From assembly GCF_004794465.1 (NCBI RefSeq), contig NZ_SSDJ01000061.1:1-64000 (forward strand): 64,000 bases of DNA, read 5' to 3'. The notes beneath the pieces were generated by a model. The model was not told where the DNA came from. It was given only the letters and a program-made list of their open reading frames with translations, and made no database searches. A program made the position numbers and the translations under genes. This stretch comes from Microbacterium sp. K24. Lineage in GTDB: Bacteria; Actinomycetota; Actinomycetes; Actinomycetales; Microbacteriaceae. Shown here piece by piece: positions 15,144 through 24,357 of this stretch (position 1 is the stretch's first letter; every line of letters begins with the position of its first letter).

Positions 15144-15499
15144 TCGCCGTCGCCCAGATCATCCGGGACCACCGCCGAGTCATCGCCCGCACGCTGCGGG
15201 AGGAGGCCGGTGTCGGTCTGTCCGATCTGGGCGACGGCTTGTCATGGGGCGAGGCGAAGATCCTCATCGAGGAGTACGCCTCCGACCCGGCCACGCACTA
15301 CGGCGCCGAGCTTGCAGGGTGGTCCTACCCGGCATCGACTCGCGAGCTGATCACGCTCATCGCGACCATCCGCGACGAGAAGGCGGTCAAGAAGCTCATG
15401 CCCTGGTCGCTGCATTCGAACACCGGTCCGAAGGCCACGCCCGACGAGATCGCGGCCGCCGAAGCCGAGCTGGAAGCAGACATCGTCTTCGCCAGCTGA
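15140..15499 (+). CDS. Second tail assembly chaperone (gpGT-like position)
   Basis: A 119-residue helical protein whose ATG lies in the -1 frame relative to the upstream chaperone, overlapping its TGA by four bases. In lambda-like phages the equivalent frame is reached by a programmed frameshift. Here it has its own start and no canonical slippery heptamer is visible in front of the stop, so translational coupling is the simpler reading. Confidence 0.74.
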   Translation: MIAVAQIIRDHRRVIARTLREEAGVGLSDLGDGLSWGEAKILIEEYASDPATHYGAELAGWSYPASTRELITLIATIRDEKAVKKLMPWSLHSNTGPKATPDEIAAAEAELEADIVFAS

Positions 15500-15514
15500 T
15501 GAGGGGGAGTGCAC

Positions 15515-18500
15515 ATGTCCGATGAGGTCGGCTCCGGTCACGTATCGATCTTCCCGGTGATGACGGGGTTCAAGGGCAAGGTCGCACGCGAGACCGAGCA
15601 GGCCGGTGCGGCCGGGGCGAAGACCTTCAACAAGGGCTTTAAGGGTGCAGGGACCCTCACCGGTCGCACGCTCGGCCGCGAGCTGAAGCAGTCGCTGGAC
15701 TCGTCAGCCGCCGGCCTCGGCGCCGACGCGCTGAAGTCCCTCAACCGCGAGGTCGCTGCGGCGTCCGGCGTGCTCTCTCGTGCCCGTCTGAAGCAGCAGG
15801 ACGAGGCGGGCAAGGTCCGCGTAGCTGAGGCGAAGCTGCAGGAGGCGATCGCCAAGTCCGGCGCCGAGTCCTCGCAGGCGGTCGCCGCTGAGGAGCGTCT
15901 CGCCGCCGCCCGCCGACGCAGCGCTTCTGCCGCTGACGCGGTCACCGCGGCATCCGCTCGACTCTCCGCGGGTCAGGCCGCGGTCATCTCCGCGACCGCC
16001 GCTCTCGCCGCGTCTTCGACGCGCGCCCAGACGGGCCTTCGCGGTGTGGCCGGCTCTCTCCGCGACGGGTGGAAGAGCGCCGCCGCGGCACGTTCCGCCT
16101 TCACCGGCGTGATGGGGTCGCTGGCGGGCATCGTGCGCGCCGCGGCCGACATCACCGGCGTCACCCGCATCGCGCGCCTGATGGCGTCGCAGGTCTCACG
16201 CGCCTTCACCTCGATGGCGACGATGGTCGGCGGTGGCCTCGCGAAGGCGTGGGTCGCGTCGAAGTCGTGGCTCGGATCCATCGGCAAGACCGTGCGCGGC
16301 GCGTTCGCCCCGTTCACGCAGTACGCCGCCGCGCTCGGCACCCGCCTCGCGTCGCCGTTCGTGCGTCTCGGGTCGAAGGTCTCGTCGTGGATGAGTCCGG
16401 TCACCTCGCAGGTCGGCGCGCTGTTCTCCAAGCTCGGCGCTGCCGCCGGCCCCGCCGCCTCCCGGCTCGTGTCGTCCTTCGGCCGCGGTGTGTCGAGCAT
16501 CGGGGGAGTGGCGTCACGCGCGCTGTCGTCGGTCACCACGGCCGCGAGCAACGCGGGCGCCGCCGCAGGGCGAGCCCTCGGCGCAGGAATTCAGAACGCC
16601 GCGACCGGCGCCGTCGGCATCGCCGCAGCTGGTATCGGCATCGCGCTCGGGAAGGGCTTCGGCCGCCTGACCGCGATCGACACCGCGCAGGCCAAGCTCC
16701 GCGGATTCGGCAAGGACGCAGGCGAGATCAAGGCCATCATGGCCGATGCCTCCGCGTCCGTGAAGGGCACCGCATTCGGACTCGGCGAAGCCGCGACCGT
16801 CGCAGGCGCCGCCGTCGCCGCGGGCATCAAGCCCGGCGAGCAGCTGCAGGGCCACCTCAAGAGCATCGCGAACAACGCCTCCGCGGCGGGACTCACGATG
16901 CAGGAGATGGGCTCCATCTTCAACAAGGCCGCCACGCAGGCCAATGGAGTACAGAACGACGTCATCGGCCAGCTCGCCGACAAGGGCATCCCGATCTATC
17001 AGGAGCTCGGCAAGCAGCTCGGTGTCACCGCCGGCGACGTGTTCGACATGGCGTCCCGCGGCGAGATCGACTTCGAGACCTTCTCGAAGGCCGCGACCGC
17101 CGCAGCCGGCACCGTTGCCGACGAGATGGGCAAGACCGTCCCGGGCGCGACGAAGAACTTCTTCGCCGCGATGGGCCGCATCGGCGCGAACACGCTCGGC
17201 GGCCTCGAAGAGGGATCGTTCTACTCGAAGCTCGGTCCGCTGATCAACTCCGTGTCGAAGGCGCTCGGCCCGCTCGAAGAGCGTGCCAAGGGCGTCGGGG
17301 CGGCGTGGAACGCGTGGGTCGGTCCGATCATGGACCGCCTCACCGGGTTCTTCACCTCGGTGGCTGACGGCAGCAGCACGGTCGTGGAGAAGCTGAAAGG
17401 CTTCCTCCCAGTCCTCGCCCCGCTCGCCGGCGGCTTCGCAGCTCTCGGCGCCGGCGGTCTCGGAGGTCTGCTCGCCCGGCTCGGTCCGCTCGCGTCACTG
17501 CTGCCGGGTCTGAGCGGTGCGCTCGGTCTGCTAGGCGGTCCGCTCGGGATCGCCGCGGCCGCGCTCGGCGCGTTCGCGCTCTCGGGCGGCGACATCGGCG
17601 GGCTGGTGTCCGGCCTCACCGGTGTTATCTCGAGCGTCGTGTCGGCGCTGCCGGGACTCGTTCAGCAGTTCGTGACGTTCGTCCCGCAGATCGTCGGCGC
17701 GATCCTCAGCCAGGTGCCTGTGCTGCTCTCGGCAGGCATCGAGATCATCACGGTTCTGATCGACGGGATCGTGCAGTCGATCCCGATGCTGGTCGACGGT
17801 GCTCTGCAGCTCGTGCAGGGCCTCGTCAGCGCGATCATCACGAACCTCCCGGCGATCATCGACGGCGCGATCGAGCTGGTCTCGGCGCTCGTCGAGGGAC
17901 TCATCGGCGCGCTGCCGATGCTCGTGCAGGGAGCGCTGCAGCTCGTCTCCGGGCTGCTGACCGCGATCATCTCGGCACTCCCGACGATCATCGAGGGCGG
18001 CGTGCAGCTGCTGATGTCGCTCGTCGACGGGCTCATCCAGGCGCTGCCTCAGCTGATCATCGCGGCACTCGAACTCGTGATGGGCTTGCTCACCGCGATC
18101 ATCGAGAACTTGCCCCTGATCATCGACGCGGGCATCCAGCTGCTGATGTCCCTAATCACGGGGCTGATCGACGCGCTCCCGCTGCTCATCGAGGCCGCGA
18201 TCACCCTCGTGCTGCAGCTCGTCACCGGGTTGCTTGAGGCGCTGCCGAAGCTCATCGAGGCGGGCATCCAGCTGGTGATCGCGCTGATCACCGGGCTCAT
18301 CGAGGCGATCCCACAGATCGTGGAGATGATCCCGCAGATCATCGCGGCAATCTGGGACGGTCTCGCGGGGGTCGACTGGCTCGATCTCGGTGCACAGATC
18401 ATCCAGGGCCTGATCGATGGCTTCTTCAGCATGGTCGACACTCTCGGCAGTGCCGTCGGCGACATCGTCGGCACGATCACCGACTTCTTCCCGCACTCGC

Positions 18501-18865
18501 CCGCTAAGCGCGGCCCCCTCTCGGGCGCCGGGTGGAAGCGACTCAAGGACTCCGGCAAGGCCACCTTGCGGCAGTTCAACGCGGGCGCGAAGGACGGGTC
18601 GGGGGAGTTCGGAGCATCGCTCGTCGAGATGGCGAAGGATGCGTCGGCGCAGGCGCAGCGTGCGATGTCGTCGGTCTCGACGACGGTCTCCGCATCGGTC
18701 ACCGGCTCTGCCCGCCCGGGCAGCACTGGCAGCGAGTCGGAGCGCGGGGGCTCGTCTGAGGTGCCGATGGTGCAGCAGACGAACAACTTCGCACACCTGG
18801 ATCCGGAGGTCGCTTCGAAGATGGCGAAGAACGATCTCATGGCGATGCTGAGGGGGCTGCTGTGA
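15515..18865 (+). CDS. Tape measure protein
   Basis: A 1116-residue protein starting MSDEVGSGHVSIFP; GAGGGGGAG precedes ATG 15515. Domain order: an alanine-rich coiled coil (about residues 60-180), a Gly/Ala/Ser-rich central region, a conserved tape-measure domain (about 380-590, with EMGSIFNKAATQ), then hydrophobic repeats (about 755-930), and a terminal FFPHSPAKRGPLSG motif. It sets tail length and is thought to enter or contact the cell membrane during DNA injection. Longest gene in the window. Confidence 0.95.
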   Translation: MSDEVGSGHVSIFPVMTGFKGKVARETEQAGAAGAKTFNKGFKGAGTLTGRTLGRELKQSLDSSAAGLGADALKSLNREVAAASGVLSRARLKQQDEAGKVRVAEAKLQEAIAKSGAESSQAVAAEERLAAARRRSASAADAVTAASARLSAGQAAVISATAALAASSTRAQTGLRGVAGSLRDGWKSAAAARSAFTGVMGSLAGIVRAAADITGVTRIARLMASQVSRAFTSMATMVGGGLAKAWVASKSWLGSIGKTVRGAFAPFTQYAAALGTRLASPFVRLGSKVSSWMSPVTSQVGALFSKLGAAAGPAASRLVSSFGRGVSSIGGVASRALSSVTTAASNAGAAAGRALGAGIQNAATGAVGIAAAGIGIALGKGFGRLTAIDTAQAKLRGFGKDAGEIKAIMADASASVKGTAFGLGEAATVAGAAVAAGIKPGEQLQGHLKSIANNASAAGLTMQEMGSIFNKAATQANGVQNDVIGQLADKGIPIYQELGKQLGVTAGDVFDMASRGEIDFETFSKAATAAAGTVADEMGKTVPGATKNFFAAMGRIGANTLGGLEEGSFYSKLGPLINSVSKALGPLEERAKGVGAAWNAWVGPIMDRLTGFFTSVADGSSTVVEKLKGFLPVLAPLAGGFAALGAGGLGGLLARLGPLASLLPGLSGALGLLGGPLGIAAAALGAFALSGGDIGGLVSGLTGVISSVVSALPGLVQQFVTFVPQIVGAILSQVPVLLSAGIEIITVLIDGIVQSIPMLVDGALQLVQGLVSAIITNLPAIIDGAIELVSALVEGLIGALPMLVQGALQLVSGLLTAIISALPTIIEGGVQLLMSLVDGLIQALPQLIIAALELVMGLLTAIIENLPLIIDAGIQLLMSLITGLIDALPLLIEAAITLVLQLVTGLLEALPKLIEAGIQLVIALITGLIEAIPQIVEMIPQIIAAIWDGLAGVDWLDLGAQIIQGLIDGFFSMVDTLGSAVGDIVGTITDFFPHSPAKRGPLSGAGWKRLKDSGKATLRQFNAGAKDGSGEFGASLVEMAKDASAQAQRAMSSVSTTVSASVTGSARPGSTGSESERGGSSEVPMVQQTNNFAHLDPEVASKMAKNDLMAMLRGLL
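17777..18305 (+). repeat. Eight tandem 66-bp (22-aa) repeats in the tape measure gene
   Basis: The protein repeats a 22-residue unit of the form LPxLIxxAIxLVxxLxxGLIxA about eight times, for example LPAIIDGAIELVSALVEGLI and LPKLIEAGIQLVIALITGLI. The DNA copies are diverged but keep the exact 66-base period. Each unit is a hydrophobic amphipathic helix pair. Twenty-two-residue periodicity is known from other tape measure proteins. Confidence 0.85.
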
Positions 18866-19635
18866 AACAGGATCTCCAGATCCGAGCGACCGGCGGTCTC
18901 GTCATCAACGCTGCACCGATCGACGGCATCCCCGCCGAAGGCGGGTTCTACGTGACCCGGGACGGCTTCGTGGGGTGGGAGGATTCGACAGAACCGAGAG
19001 GTGAGTCGATCGCCCGCCCCGCGGAGCACGGCGACTTCGACTTCGAGGTCATGCAGTCCGCTCGTGTCGTGTCGGTCGAGGGCGTGATCCTCGCGCCGAC
19101 GGGACGCAAGCGCGTGCGCCGCGGCAACCATCTGCGGAGCATCGGCGCCGACGGTTCCGCATTCCAGGTCGACGTCGAACTCTTCGGAGAATCCACGTGG
19201 GCGACCGCGCGCCGAGGCACCGCCCGCGTCACCCCAATCGGTATTCGACAGGGCTTCTTCTGCGCGACGTTCAGCTGGCAGTTCGTCTGCCGCGACCCGC
19301 GCCGGTTCGGCGCGGTCGAGTCCTTCGATGCTGGTGTTCCGGTCACGCAGCTCGGGAACTTCCCGGCATGGCCGTCGTTCACCGTCACCGGTGCCGCACC
19401 CGGCTACACGATCAACGGGCCTGGCGGCCGCCGCATCGTCGTCACCCGCGCGCTCGTCGCCGGGCACCCCCACCGGATCGACACGTCGACCGGGGGACTG
19501 GTCATCGACGGCGTGCGCGTCGAGGGCGGCATCAGCGTCTGGGAACCGTGGACGATCGACCCCGGCCTTCCCGGAGTCACCCACACGATCACGGCCGGCA
19601 CGCTGCTGATCGAGGTCCCGACCACGTTCGTCTGA
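18862..19635 (+). CDS. Distal tail protein (Dit-like)
   Basis: A 257-residue protein starting at GTG 18862, which overlaps the tape measure stop. Directly after the tape measure it shows the Dit pattern: an N-terminal beta region with EGVILAPTGRKRVRRGNHLR, FFCATFSWQFVCRDPRRFG, then a C-terminal galectin-like domain (FPAWPSFTVTGAAPGYTING). Dit forms the ring at the tail tip that anchors the receptor-binding apparatus. Confidence 0.85.
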   Translation: MKQDLQIRATGGLVINAAPIDGIPAEGGFYVTRDGFVGWEDSTEPRGESIARPAEHGDFDFEVMQSARVVSVEGVILAPTGRKRVRRGNHLRSIGADGSAFQVDVELFGESTWATARRGTARVTPIGIRQGFFCATFSWQFVCRDPRRFGAVESFDAGVPVTQLGNFPAWPSFTVTGAAPGYTINGPGGRRIVVTRALVAGHPHRIDTSTGGLVIDGVRVEGGISVWEPWTIDPGLPGVTHTITAGTLLIEVPTTFV

Positions 19636-19648
19636 TCGGAGCAACGCA

Positions 19649-20716
19649 ATGCAGCACGCAGTACTCGCCTGCAACGGCATCACCGGCGACATCCTCGACA
19701 GGATCCCCGTGACGGAGTTCACCTGGGACCGGATGCTGTCGGCGCGGGGTGACGGGCAGCTGACGATCCCTCTCGCGTCGCCGTGGCGGAACGTGAACTT
19801 CCGGTCTCTCACCGCACCCTGGGCGCGGATGATCGCTCTCGTTCGCGGCAACCGTGTCGAGTACGCCGGGTACGTCACCGGCCGCGAGTACAACCTCGGC
19901 TCTCCGCTGCTGCATGTGCAGCTCGGCGACCTCTGGGCGCTGCTCGAGAAGCGCCTCGCGGTAGATCACTCCGTCAACGGCGTCGCGACCTGGTCTTTCA
20001 CGATCACCGGCTCTCTCGCCACACACGCGAACGTCGCCCTGATCTGGGCCCGCGACACATACACCGGTTCGCCCAGCGCGATGATCCCGGTGACGATCCC
20101 CGGCCATGGTGCCGAACCGATCGTGACGCGCACGTACTACGGCTACCACCTGCAGACCGTCGCCGACATGTTCGCCGAGCTCGTCGCCGAGGGCCTCGAG
20201 ATCTACCTCGAACCCCGCATGGAAGTCGCGGGCAAGATCAGCTGGTACGTCCGCGCCGGCATCGGATGGACCAGCGGTCTCAGCCGAGACATCTACGTCA
20301 CTGCCCCGAAGTCGCCGGTGACCGCTCTGAAATGGCGCGAGGATGCCGCGCGCGTCGCCAACAACGCGATCCGCGTCGGCGAAGGGTCCGAGCAGGACAT
20401 GCTCATTCGCTCGAACCTCGACCCCGCGTCACCGCTGCCGCTGCTTGAGCGGGTGACCGCGTCGAAGACGGTGGCTGACAGCGTGCAGCTGCAGGCGCTC
20501 ACCATCCAGGACCTGAGCACCTTCGGCACCGCAACAGAGCAGTTCGATCTCACCGTTACGGCGGATACCGATATCGACGTCGGCGACACGGCCCGCATGC
20601 AGATCGAACGCGACTGGTGGATCCCCGACGGCTGGCACCCCCGGCAGGTCGTACGGATGTCGGGCAACCTCTCGAACCAGAAGCAGGCCGCCCTGCAATC
20701 GGTCGGAGGTGCCTGA
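19649..20716 (+). CDS. Minor tail protein (gp37/Tal-type baseplate hub)
   Basis: A 355-residue protein with WDRMLSARGDGQLTIPLASP at the start and NRVEYAGYVTGREYNL, resembling the Gp37-like siphophage tail proteins (N-terminal part of tail-associated hubs). It follows Dit, the usual order. It probably closes the tail tube and becomes the opening complex at infection. Confidence 0.78.
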   Translation: MQHAVLACNGITGDILDRIPVTEFTWDRMLSARGDGQLTIPLASPWRNVNFRSLTAPWARMIALVRGNRVEYAGYVTGREYNLGSPLLHVQLGDLWALLEKRLAVDHSVNGVATWSFTITGSLATHANVALIWARDTYTGSPSAMIPVTIPGHGAEPIVTRTYYGYHLQTVADMFAELVAEGLEIYLEPRMEVAGKISWYVRAGIGWTSGLSRDIYVTAPKSPVTALKWREDAARVANNAIRVGEGSEQDMLIRSNLDPASPLPLLERVTASKTVADSVQLQALTIQDLSTFGTATEQFDLTVTADTDIDVGDTARMQIERDWWIPDGWHPRQVVRMSGNLSNQKQAALQSVGGA

Positions 20717-21609
20717 TGGTCGACCACCTTGATCTCAAAATGAGCTACGCGCAGCTCGTGCGCCTCATCCGGGCAGAGGCCACCGCGACCATCCAGCATG
20801 CCGGGATCGGCAGCGCCGGAGTCCGTGTACATAGCGGCGGGTTCATCACGATCGAGAACGGCGGGCTCGACGTCGAAGGAACGGCGACCATCGTCGGCCT
20901 GCTCACCGGCAGCGGCACCATCGACTGGTGGGGTCCGTCGATCTTCCGCGGCACGCTGAACGTCACCGGCAACATGGCGACTTCCGGCACTCTCGTCGTC
21001 CTCGGCGCCACGACACTCAACGGCGACGTCGCGCTGAACAACGACCTCACCCTCGGGACAGGCCGCATCCTCGCAGGCCCTGTTCGAATAGACCGCGCCG
21101 GCTCTTACGGTGGTCGCGTCTACTCGTCCAGCATCCTCGTGCTCGAGGCAGGCAACGCGGTCCTCATCAACAACGACACCGACATTCGCGGCATCCTCTT
21201 GACCGATGGTCTCGACGTCGACGGGCCGAAGAACTTCCGCATCGCCCATCCGACGAAGCCGGGGTTCTGGCTGCGGCATGGTTCGACGGAGTCACCGGTA
21301 TCAGGTACGGAGTACAAGGGCCGACTGAAGCTCGACGCGGCCGGTGAGGGCATCGTTGAGCTTCCCCCGTACTTCGAGGCGCTGAACAAGCCCGACGGCC
21401 GCACAGTGCAGCTCACGGCCATTGGTAGACCGTTCCCGGTCGGCGCGGATGACGTCGCTGACGGCCAGGTGAAGGTCTACGGCGATCCCAACCGCGAGGT
21501 GTTCTGGCACGTCATGGCCGAGCGCATTGGCGCTGACTTCCTCCTCGAGGAAGAGATCCCAGCCGAAGCGACGGACGACGGACGGGTCGGGCCATGGGCG
21601 GCTGCCTGA
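20716..21609 (+). CDS. Minor tail protein with beta-helix repeats
   Basis: A 297-residue protein; its ATG overlaps the previous TGA. After an N-terminal helix the region 30-150 is a repetitive beta pattern (GGLDVEGTATIVG, GTLNVTGNMATSG, ALNNDLTLGTG). It is followed by a conserved module KNFRIAHPTKPGFWLRHGST ... SGTEYKG, found in many tail fibres and minor tail proteins. Probably part of the tail tip or fibre. Confidence 0.8.
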   Translation: MVDHLDLKMSYAQLVRLIRAEATATIQHAGIGSAGVRVHSGGFITIENGGLDVEGTATIVGLLTGSGTIDWWGPSIFRGTLNVTGNMATSGTLVVLGATTLNGDVALNNDLTLGTGRILAGPVRIDRAGSYGGRVYSSSILVLEAGNAVLINNDTDIRGILLTDGLDVDGPKNFRIAHPTKPGFWLRHGSTESPVSGTEYKGRLKLDAAGEGIVELPPYFEALNKPDGRTVQLTAIGRPFPVGADDVADGQVKVYGDPNREVFWHVMAERIGADFLLEEEIPAEATDDGRVGPWAAA

Positions 21610-21631
21610 CCCAAGAGAGAGGACGGCACTG

Positions 21632-22387
21632 ATGCTCTGGCCCAACGGCACCACATCCCGCCCCAGCGTATCCAGCGCGTTCGGGCCGCGACCCAACGTG
21701 GGTGCGTTCAGCTTCCACTACGGCACCGACTTCGTCGGCTACTCGACTGTCCGCGCCGCGGGCGCGGGCAAGGTCACCTTCGCCGGATGGATGAACGACA
21801 ATGCCGGCAACACGGTCGTCATTGATCTCGGCAGCGGAGTCAGCGAGGTGCACATGCATCTCGCGAGCTTCGCCGTCAGCCGCGGCGACTGGGTGAACCC
21901 AGCACATGCTCTCGGACGTATGGGCAAGACCGGCAACGCGTCGGGCAACTGCGACCACTTCGAGATCCGTATCAACGGCAAATCCGTTGACCCCATGGCC
22001 TACACGGCCGCTCGCATCGCCGGCACGCCCACGGGCGGCTCCCACACCCCAGTCCCCGAGGAGGACGACATGTTCACAGACCAGGATCGCGAGGATCTCC
22101 GCGGCCTCAAGGCAGCAGTGTTCGGCCCCGAGAACGTAGGGGCGACCGAACTCAAGTGGAGGAACCAGGATGGCGCTCGAGTCGGAGAGTACGGCCTGCT
22201 CGACATCGAAATGCGCACGCAGGAGCTCGCGGCGCTGGCAGCCGCGAAGCCAGCGATCACCGCAGAGCAGGTCAAGGCGATCGCGGACGCTGTTGTGAAA
22301 GCGGTCGGCAAGCCGGACGTGTCCCTCGACTACTCGGCGATCGCGAAAGCCGTGAACGACGACGCCGCGAAGCGTCTCGCCGGCTGA
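21632..22387 (+). CDS. Endolysin with M23 peptidase domain
   Basis: A 251-residue protein. Residues 1-125 are an M23 (LytM-like) metallopeptidase: HYGTD (zinc ligands H29, D33), HMHLA (H76), and the C-terminal signature reads GNASGNCDHFEI. In most M23 enzymes this is HLHFE; here the first His is Cys107 while the zinc-binding His109 is kept. The C-terminal part (from about residue 145) is helical and probably binds the wall or oligomerises. It would cleave peptidoglycan cross-links at lysis. Confidence 0.85.
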   Translation: MLWPNGTTSRPSVSSAFGPRPNVGAFSFHYGTDFVGYSTVRAAGAGKVTFAGWMNDNAGNTVVIDLGSGVSEVHMHLASFAVSRGDWVNPAHALGRMGKTGNASGNCDHFEIRINGKSVDPMAYTAARIAGTPTGGSHTPVPEEDDMFTDQDREDLRGLKAAVFGPENVGATELKWRNQDGARVGEYGLLDIEMRTQELAALAAAKPAITAEQVKAIADAVVKAVGKPDVSLDYSAIAKAVNDDAAKRLAG

Positions 22388-22758
22388 TGGCTGAGGAGCT
22401 GCCCCCGTCCCTGTTCAACATCCTCCGATCCGACCTCAGCCAGATGCGGACCGAGACCAACGGTCGCCTCGACAACCTGGCGCGAGAGATGGTCACGTCG
22501 GCCATGCTCCAACAGGTCACGTCGAATCAGAAGGAGCGCGACGACCGCCAGGATGCCCGCATCCGGTCCCTCGAGGAGAAGATCGACGAGAGCGAGCGGG
22601 AGAACCGTCGCATCGCCGAGGAACAGCGCAAGGCGAAGGCCCAGCAGTTCTTCTCGATCGGTCTCGCGGCCTTCGGGTCCGTACTGGCGATCATCGGTGG
22701 AATCGTCACCTTCACGGTGACATCCGGCCTGCAGCAGCTCGTGGGAGGTGCGCCGTGA
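22387..22758 (+). CDS. Coiled-coil membrane protein of the lysis cassette
   Basis: A 123-residue protein: a charged amphipathic helix (about 45-85, RIRSLEEKIDESERENRR) followed by one membrane segment (about 92-115). This resembles XhlA/hemolysin-type proteins that accompany holins. Its ATG overlaps the endolysin stop, supporting a role in lysis. The exact role is inferred. Confidence 0.75.
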   Translation: MAEELPPSLFNILRSDLSQMRTETNGRLDNLAREMVTSAMLQQVTSNQKERDDRQDARIRSLEEKIDESERENRRIAEEQRKAKAQQFFSIGLAAFGSVLAIIGGIVTFTVTSGLQQLVGGAP

Positions 22759-23378
22759 ATATCTCCGAAAAGGCTTGGATCGTCGGCTACAAGATCATGG
22801 GCGGCGCGATCGTCTTCATGATCGTCGGCGCGATCGTCCTCGTCTCGCTCAACAACGCGCAGCTGCGGGCCGAGAACCAGGACATGTACGCGGACCTGCA
22901 GGCGTCCCAAGATAACGCGCAGAGCCTCTACGAGCAGCTGCTCGCCGAAGGAGTCGAGCCCGAGGGTGAGCCGCCCGCACAGGTCAGCACACTCATCCCG
23001 GAGAACGGACGCGACGGGGACGACGGAGCCCGCGGTGAGCGCGGGCCCGGACCGACCGGCGAGCAAGTCCTCGACGGCATCCGCGCCTGCTTCGCCGCTG
23101 GCACCTGCACCGCTCCCAAGGGTGACATGGGCGATCCCGGCACCAACGGCACGAACGGCATCAACGGAACCGACGGCGCTCGAGGATCGGACTCCACAGT
23201 GCCAGGACCGGTCGGTGCCACCGGCGTCGGAATCGCCAGCATCACGTGCCTGGACGACGGCACGTGGGAGTTCACCATGACCGACGGCACCAGCCGAGAC
23301 GTCCCCGGCCCTTGCCGCACCGTCCTCGTACTCGAGCCCACACCCGAACCCACACCTGAAGGAGAACCCGCATCATGA
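22755..23378 (+). CDS. Membrane-anchored collagen-like protein
   Basis: A 207-residue protein starting at GTG 22755 (four-base overlap). One N-terminal membrane helix (about 13-35), a short coiled coil, then Gly-X-Y runs in two blocks (GRDGDDGARGERGPGPTG and GDMGDPGTNGTNGINGTDG) separated by a segment with two Cys, then a compact ITCLDDGTWEFTMTDG domain and a Pro/Glu tail. Collagen-like repeats in phages usually trimerise fibres; a membrane anchor on such a protein inside a lysis cassette is unusual. A spanin-like envelope role is only a guess. Confidence 0.8.
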   Translation: MNISEKAWIVGYKIMGGAIVFMIVGAIVLVSLNNAQLRAENQDMYADLQASQDNAQSLYEQLLAEGVEPEGEPPAQVSTLIPENGRDGDDGARGERGPGPTGEQVLDGIRACFAAGTCTAPKGDMGDPGTNGTNGINGTDGARGSDSTVPGPVGATGVGIASITCLDDGTWEFTMTDGTSRDVPGPCRTVLVLEPTPEPTPEGEPAS

Positions 23379-23896
23379 GCAAGCTCACAAGCCCCGCCTG
23401 GTGGAAGGCCGCCGTGCTGCGCGCCGTCTACACCGCGATCGCCATCGCGATCCCGTACATCGCAGCCGTGCAGTTCGCCGACGTGCCGTGGCTGATGGTC
23501 GCCTCCGCGGCCGCAGTCGGAGCGATCCTGTCCTTCGCGACCTCTCTCTTCGGGCTCCCGGAGTCCGAAGGCGTCGACCTGCCGTGGTGGCTGGCTGCAC
23601 TCGAGCGCGTCGCGAAGACCTTCGGACAGTCCCTCGCAGCAGGTCTCACCGGCGCCGTGTTGCTGACAGATGTCGACTGGTCGGTCGTGCTGCAGGCATC
23701 GCTCGGCGCCGCGTTCATCTCACTGCTCCGGCTGATCCTCGCCACTCTGCCGAACAACCCGGCCCCCGTGATCGTGCTCGCCGAGAACGCGGACGGCACA
23801 TGGCGGGACGCCAACGGTCGAGTCCCTGAGACAGGCCAGATGGTCATCGCCGACCCCATGACCGTCGAGGGCCAGATCGAGCTCAAGGGGGACTGA
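23375..23896 (+). CDS. Holin
   Basis: A 173-residue protein with N-terminal membrane segments (about 15-32 and 37-58), then ALERVAKTFGQSLAAG and a third hydrophobic segment around 98-115. This matches r1t-type actinophage holins. A soluble C-terminal tail contains the ENADGTWRDANGRV motif. Holins permeabilise the membrane to release the endolysin. Confidence 0.85.
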   Translation: MSKLTSPAWWKAAVLRAVYTAIAIAIPYIAAVQFADVPWLMVASAAAVGAILSFATSLFGLPESEGVDLPWWLAALERVAKTFGQSLAAGLTGAVLLTDVDWSVVLQASLGAAFISLLRLILATLPNNPAPVIVLAENADGTWRDANGRVPETGQMVIADPMTVEGQIELKGD

Positions 23897-24357
23897 TGCC
23901 CACCATCACCTTCAAGCTGTCCGACTTCGGGCTGGCTTCGCTGGCGTCGACGTTTCCGAAGGTGAAGTTCGTCCCCTCTGGTCCGGGGATCGCGGGGGAC
24001 CGGCTCTTCGCGTCGACCGATGTCCTCGCCACACTTGTCGGCGACAACGGCACCGTCACGCTGGCCCCGACCGACGGCGTGATCCCGGCGGTCTGGTATT
24101 TGGTGCAGATCGAGCACCTGCAAGCGGGTGGCCAGTTCTCTCACTTTGATGTCCTAGGCCTGCGTGTCTTCGTGCCATCGGAGTATGACGGCCCGCTGAC
24201 CGGCCTTCCTGGGGTGCCGCTGTCGCCGAACGCGGTCCTGGTGTCACTCGACACGCCTCCGCCCGGGTTCAGGGGCTGGTGGCTGTACTCACCCGCAGCG
24301 GGGCAGGAAATGCCCCTCGATGATCCCCTGATCGGGGAACTGAGGATGGTGTCCTGA
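23896..24357 (+). CDS. Hypothetical phage protein before the tailspike
   Basis: A 153-residue beta-rich protein of unknown function. It has no cysteine, signal or membrane segment; GWWLYSPAAGQ and VWYLVQIEHL suggest a small sandwich domain. Its ATG overlaps the holin stop and its stop overlaps the tailspike ATG, so it may be a tailspike accessory or chaperone. No family is recognised. Confidence 0.6.
   Translation: MPTITFKLSDFGLASLASTFPKVKFVPSGPGIAGDRLFASTDVLATLVGDNGTVTLAPTDGVIPAVWYLVQIEHLQAGGQFSHFDVLGLRVFVPSEYDGPLTGLPGVPLSPNAVLVSLDTPPPGFRGWWLYSPAAGQEMPLDDPLIGELRMVS

Noticed and set aside
15120..15145. A programmed -1 frameshift between the two tail assembly chaperones.
   Set aside because: The reading frames are related by -1, but the bases before the stop (CTC CCG GAA TGA) contain no canonical slippery heptamer and the downstream frame has its own ATG overlapping the stop.
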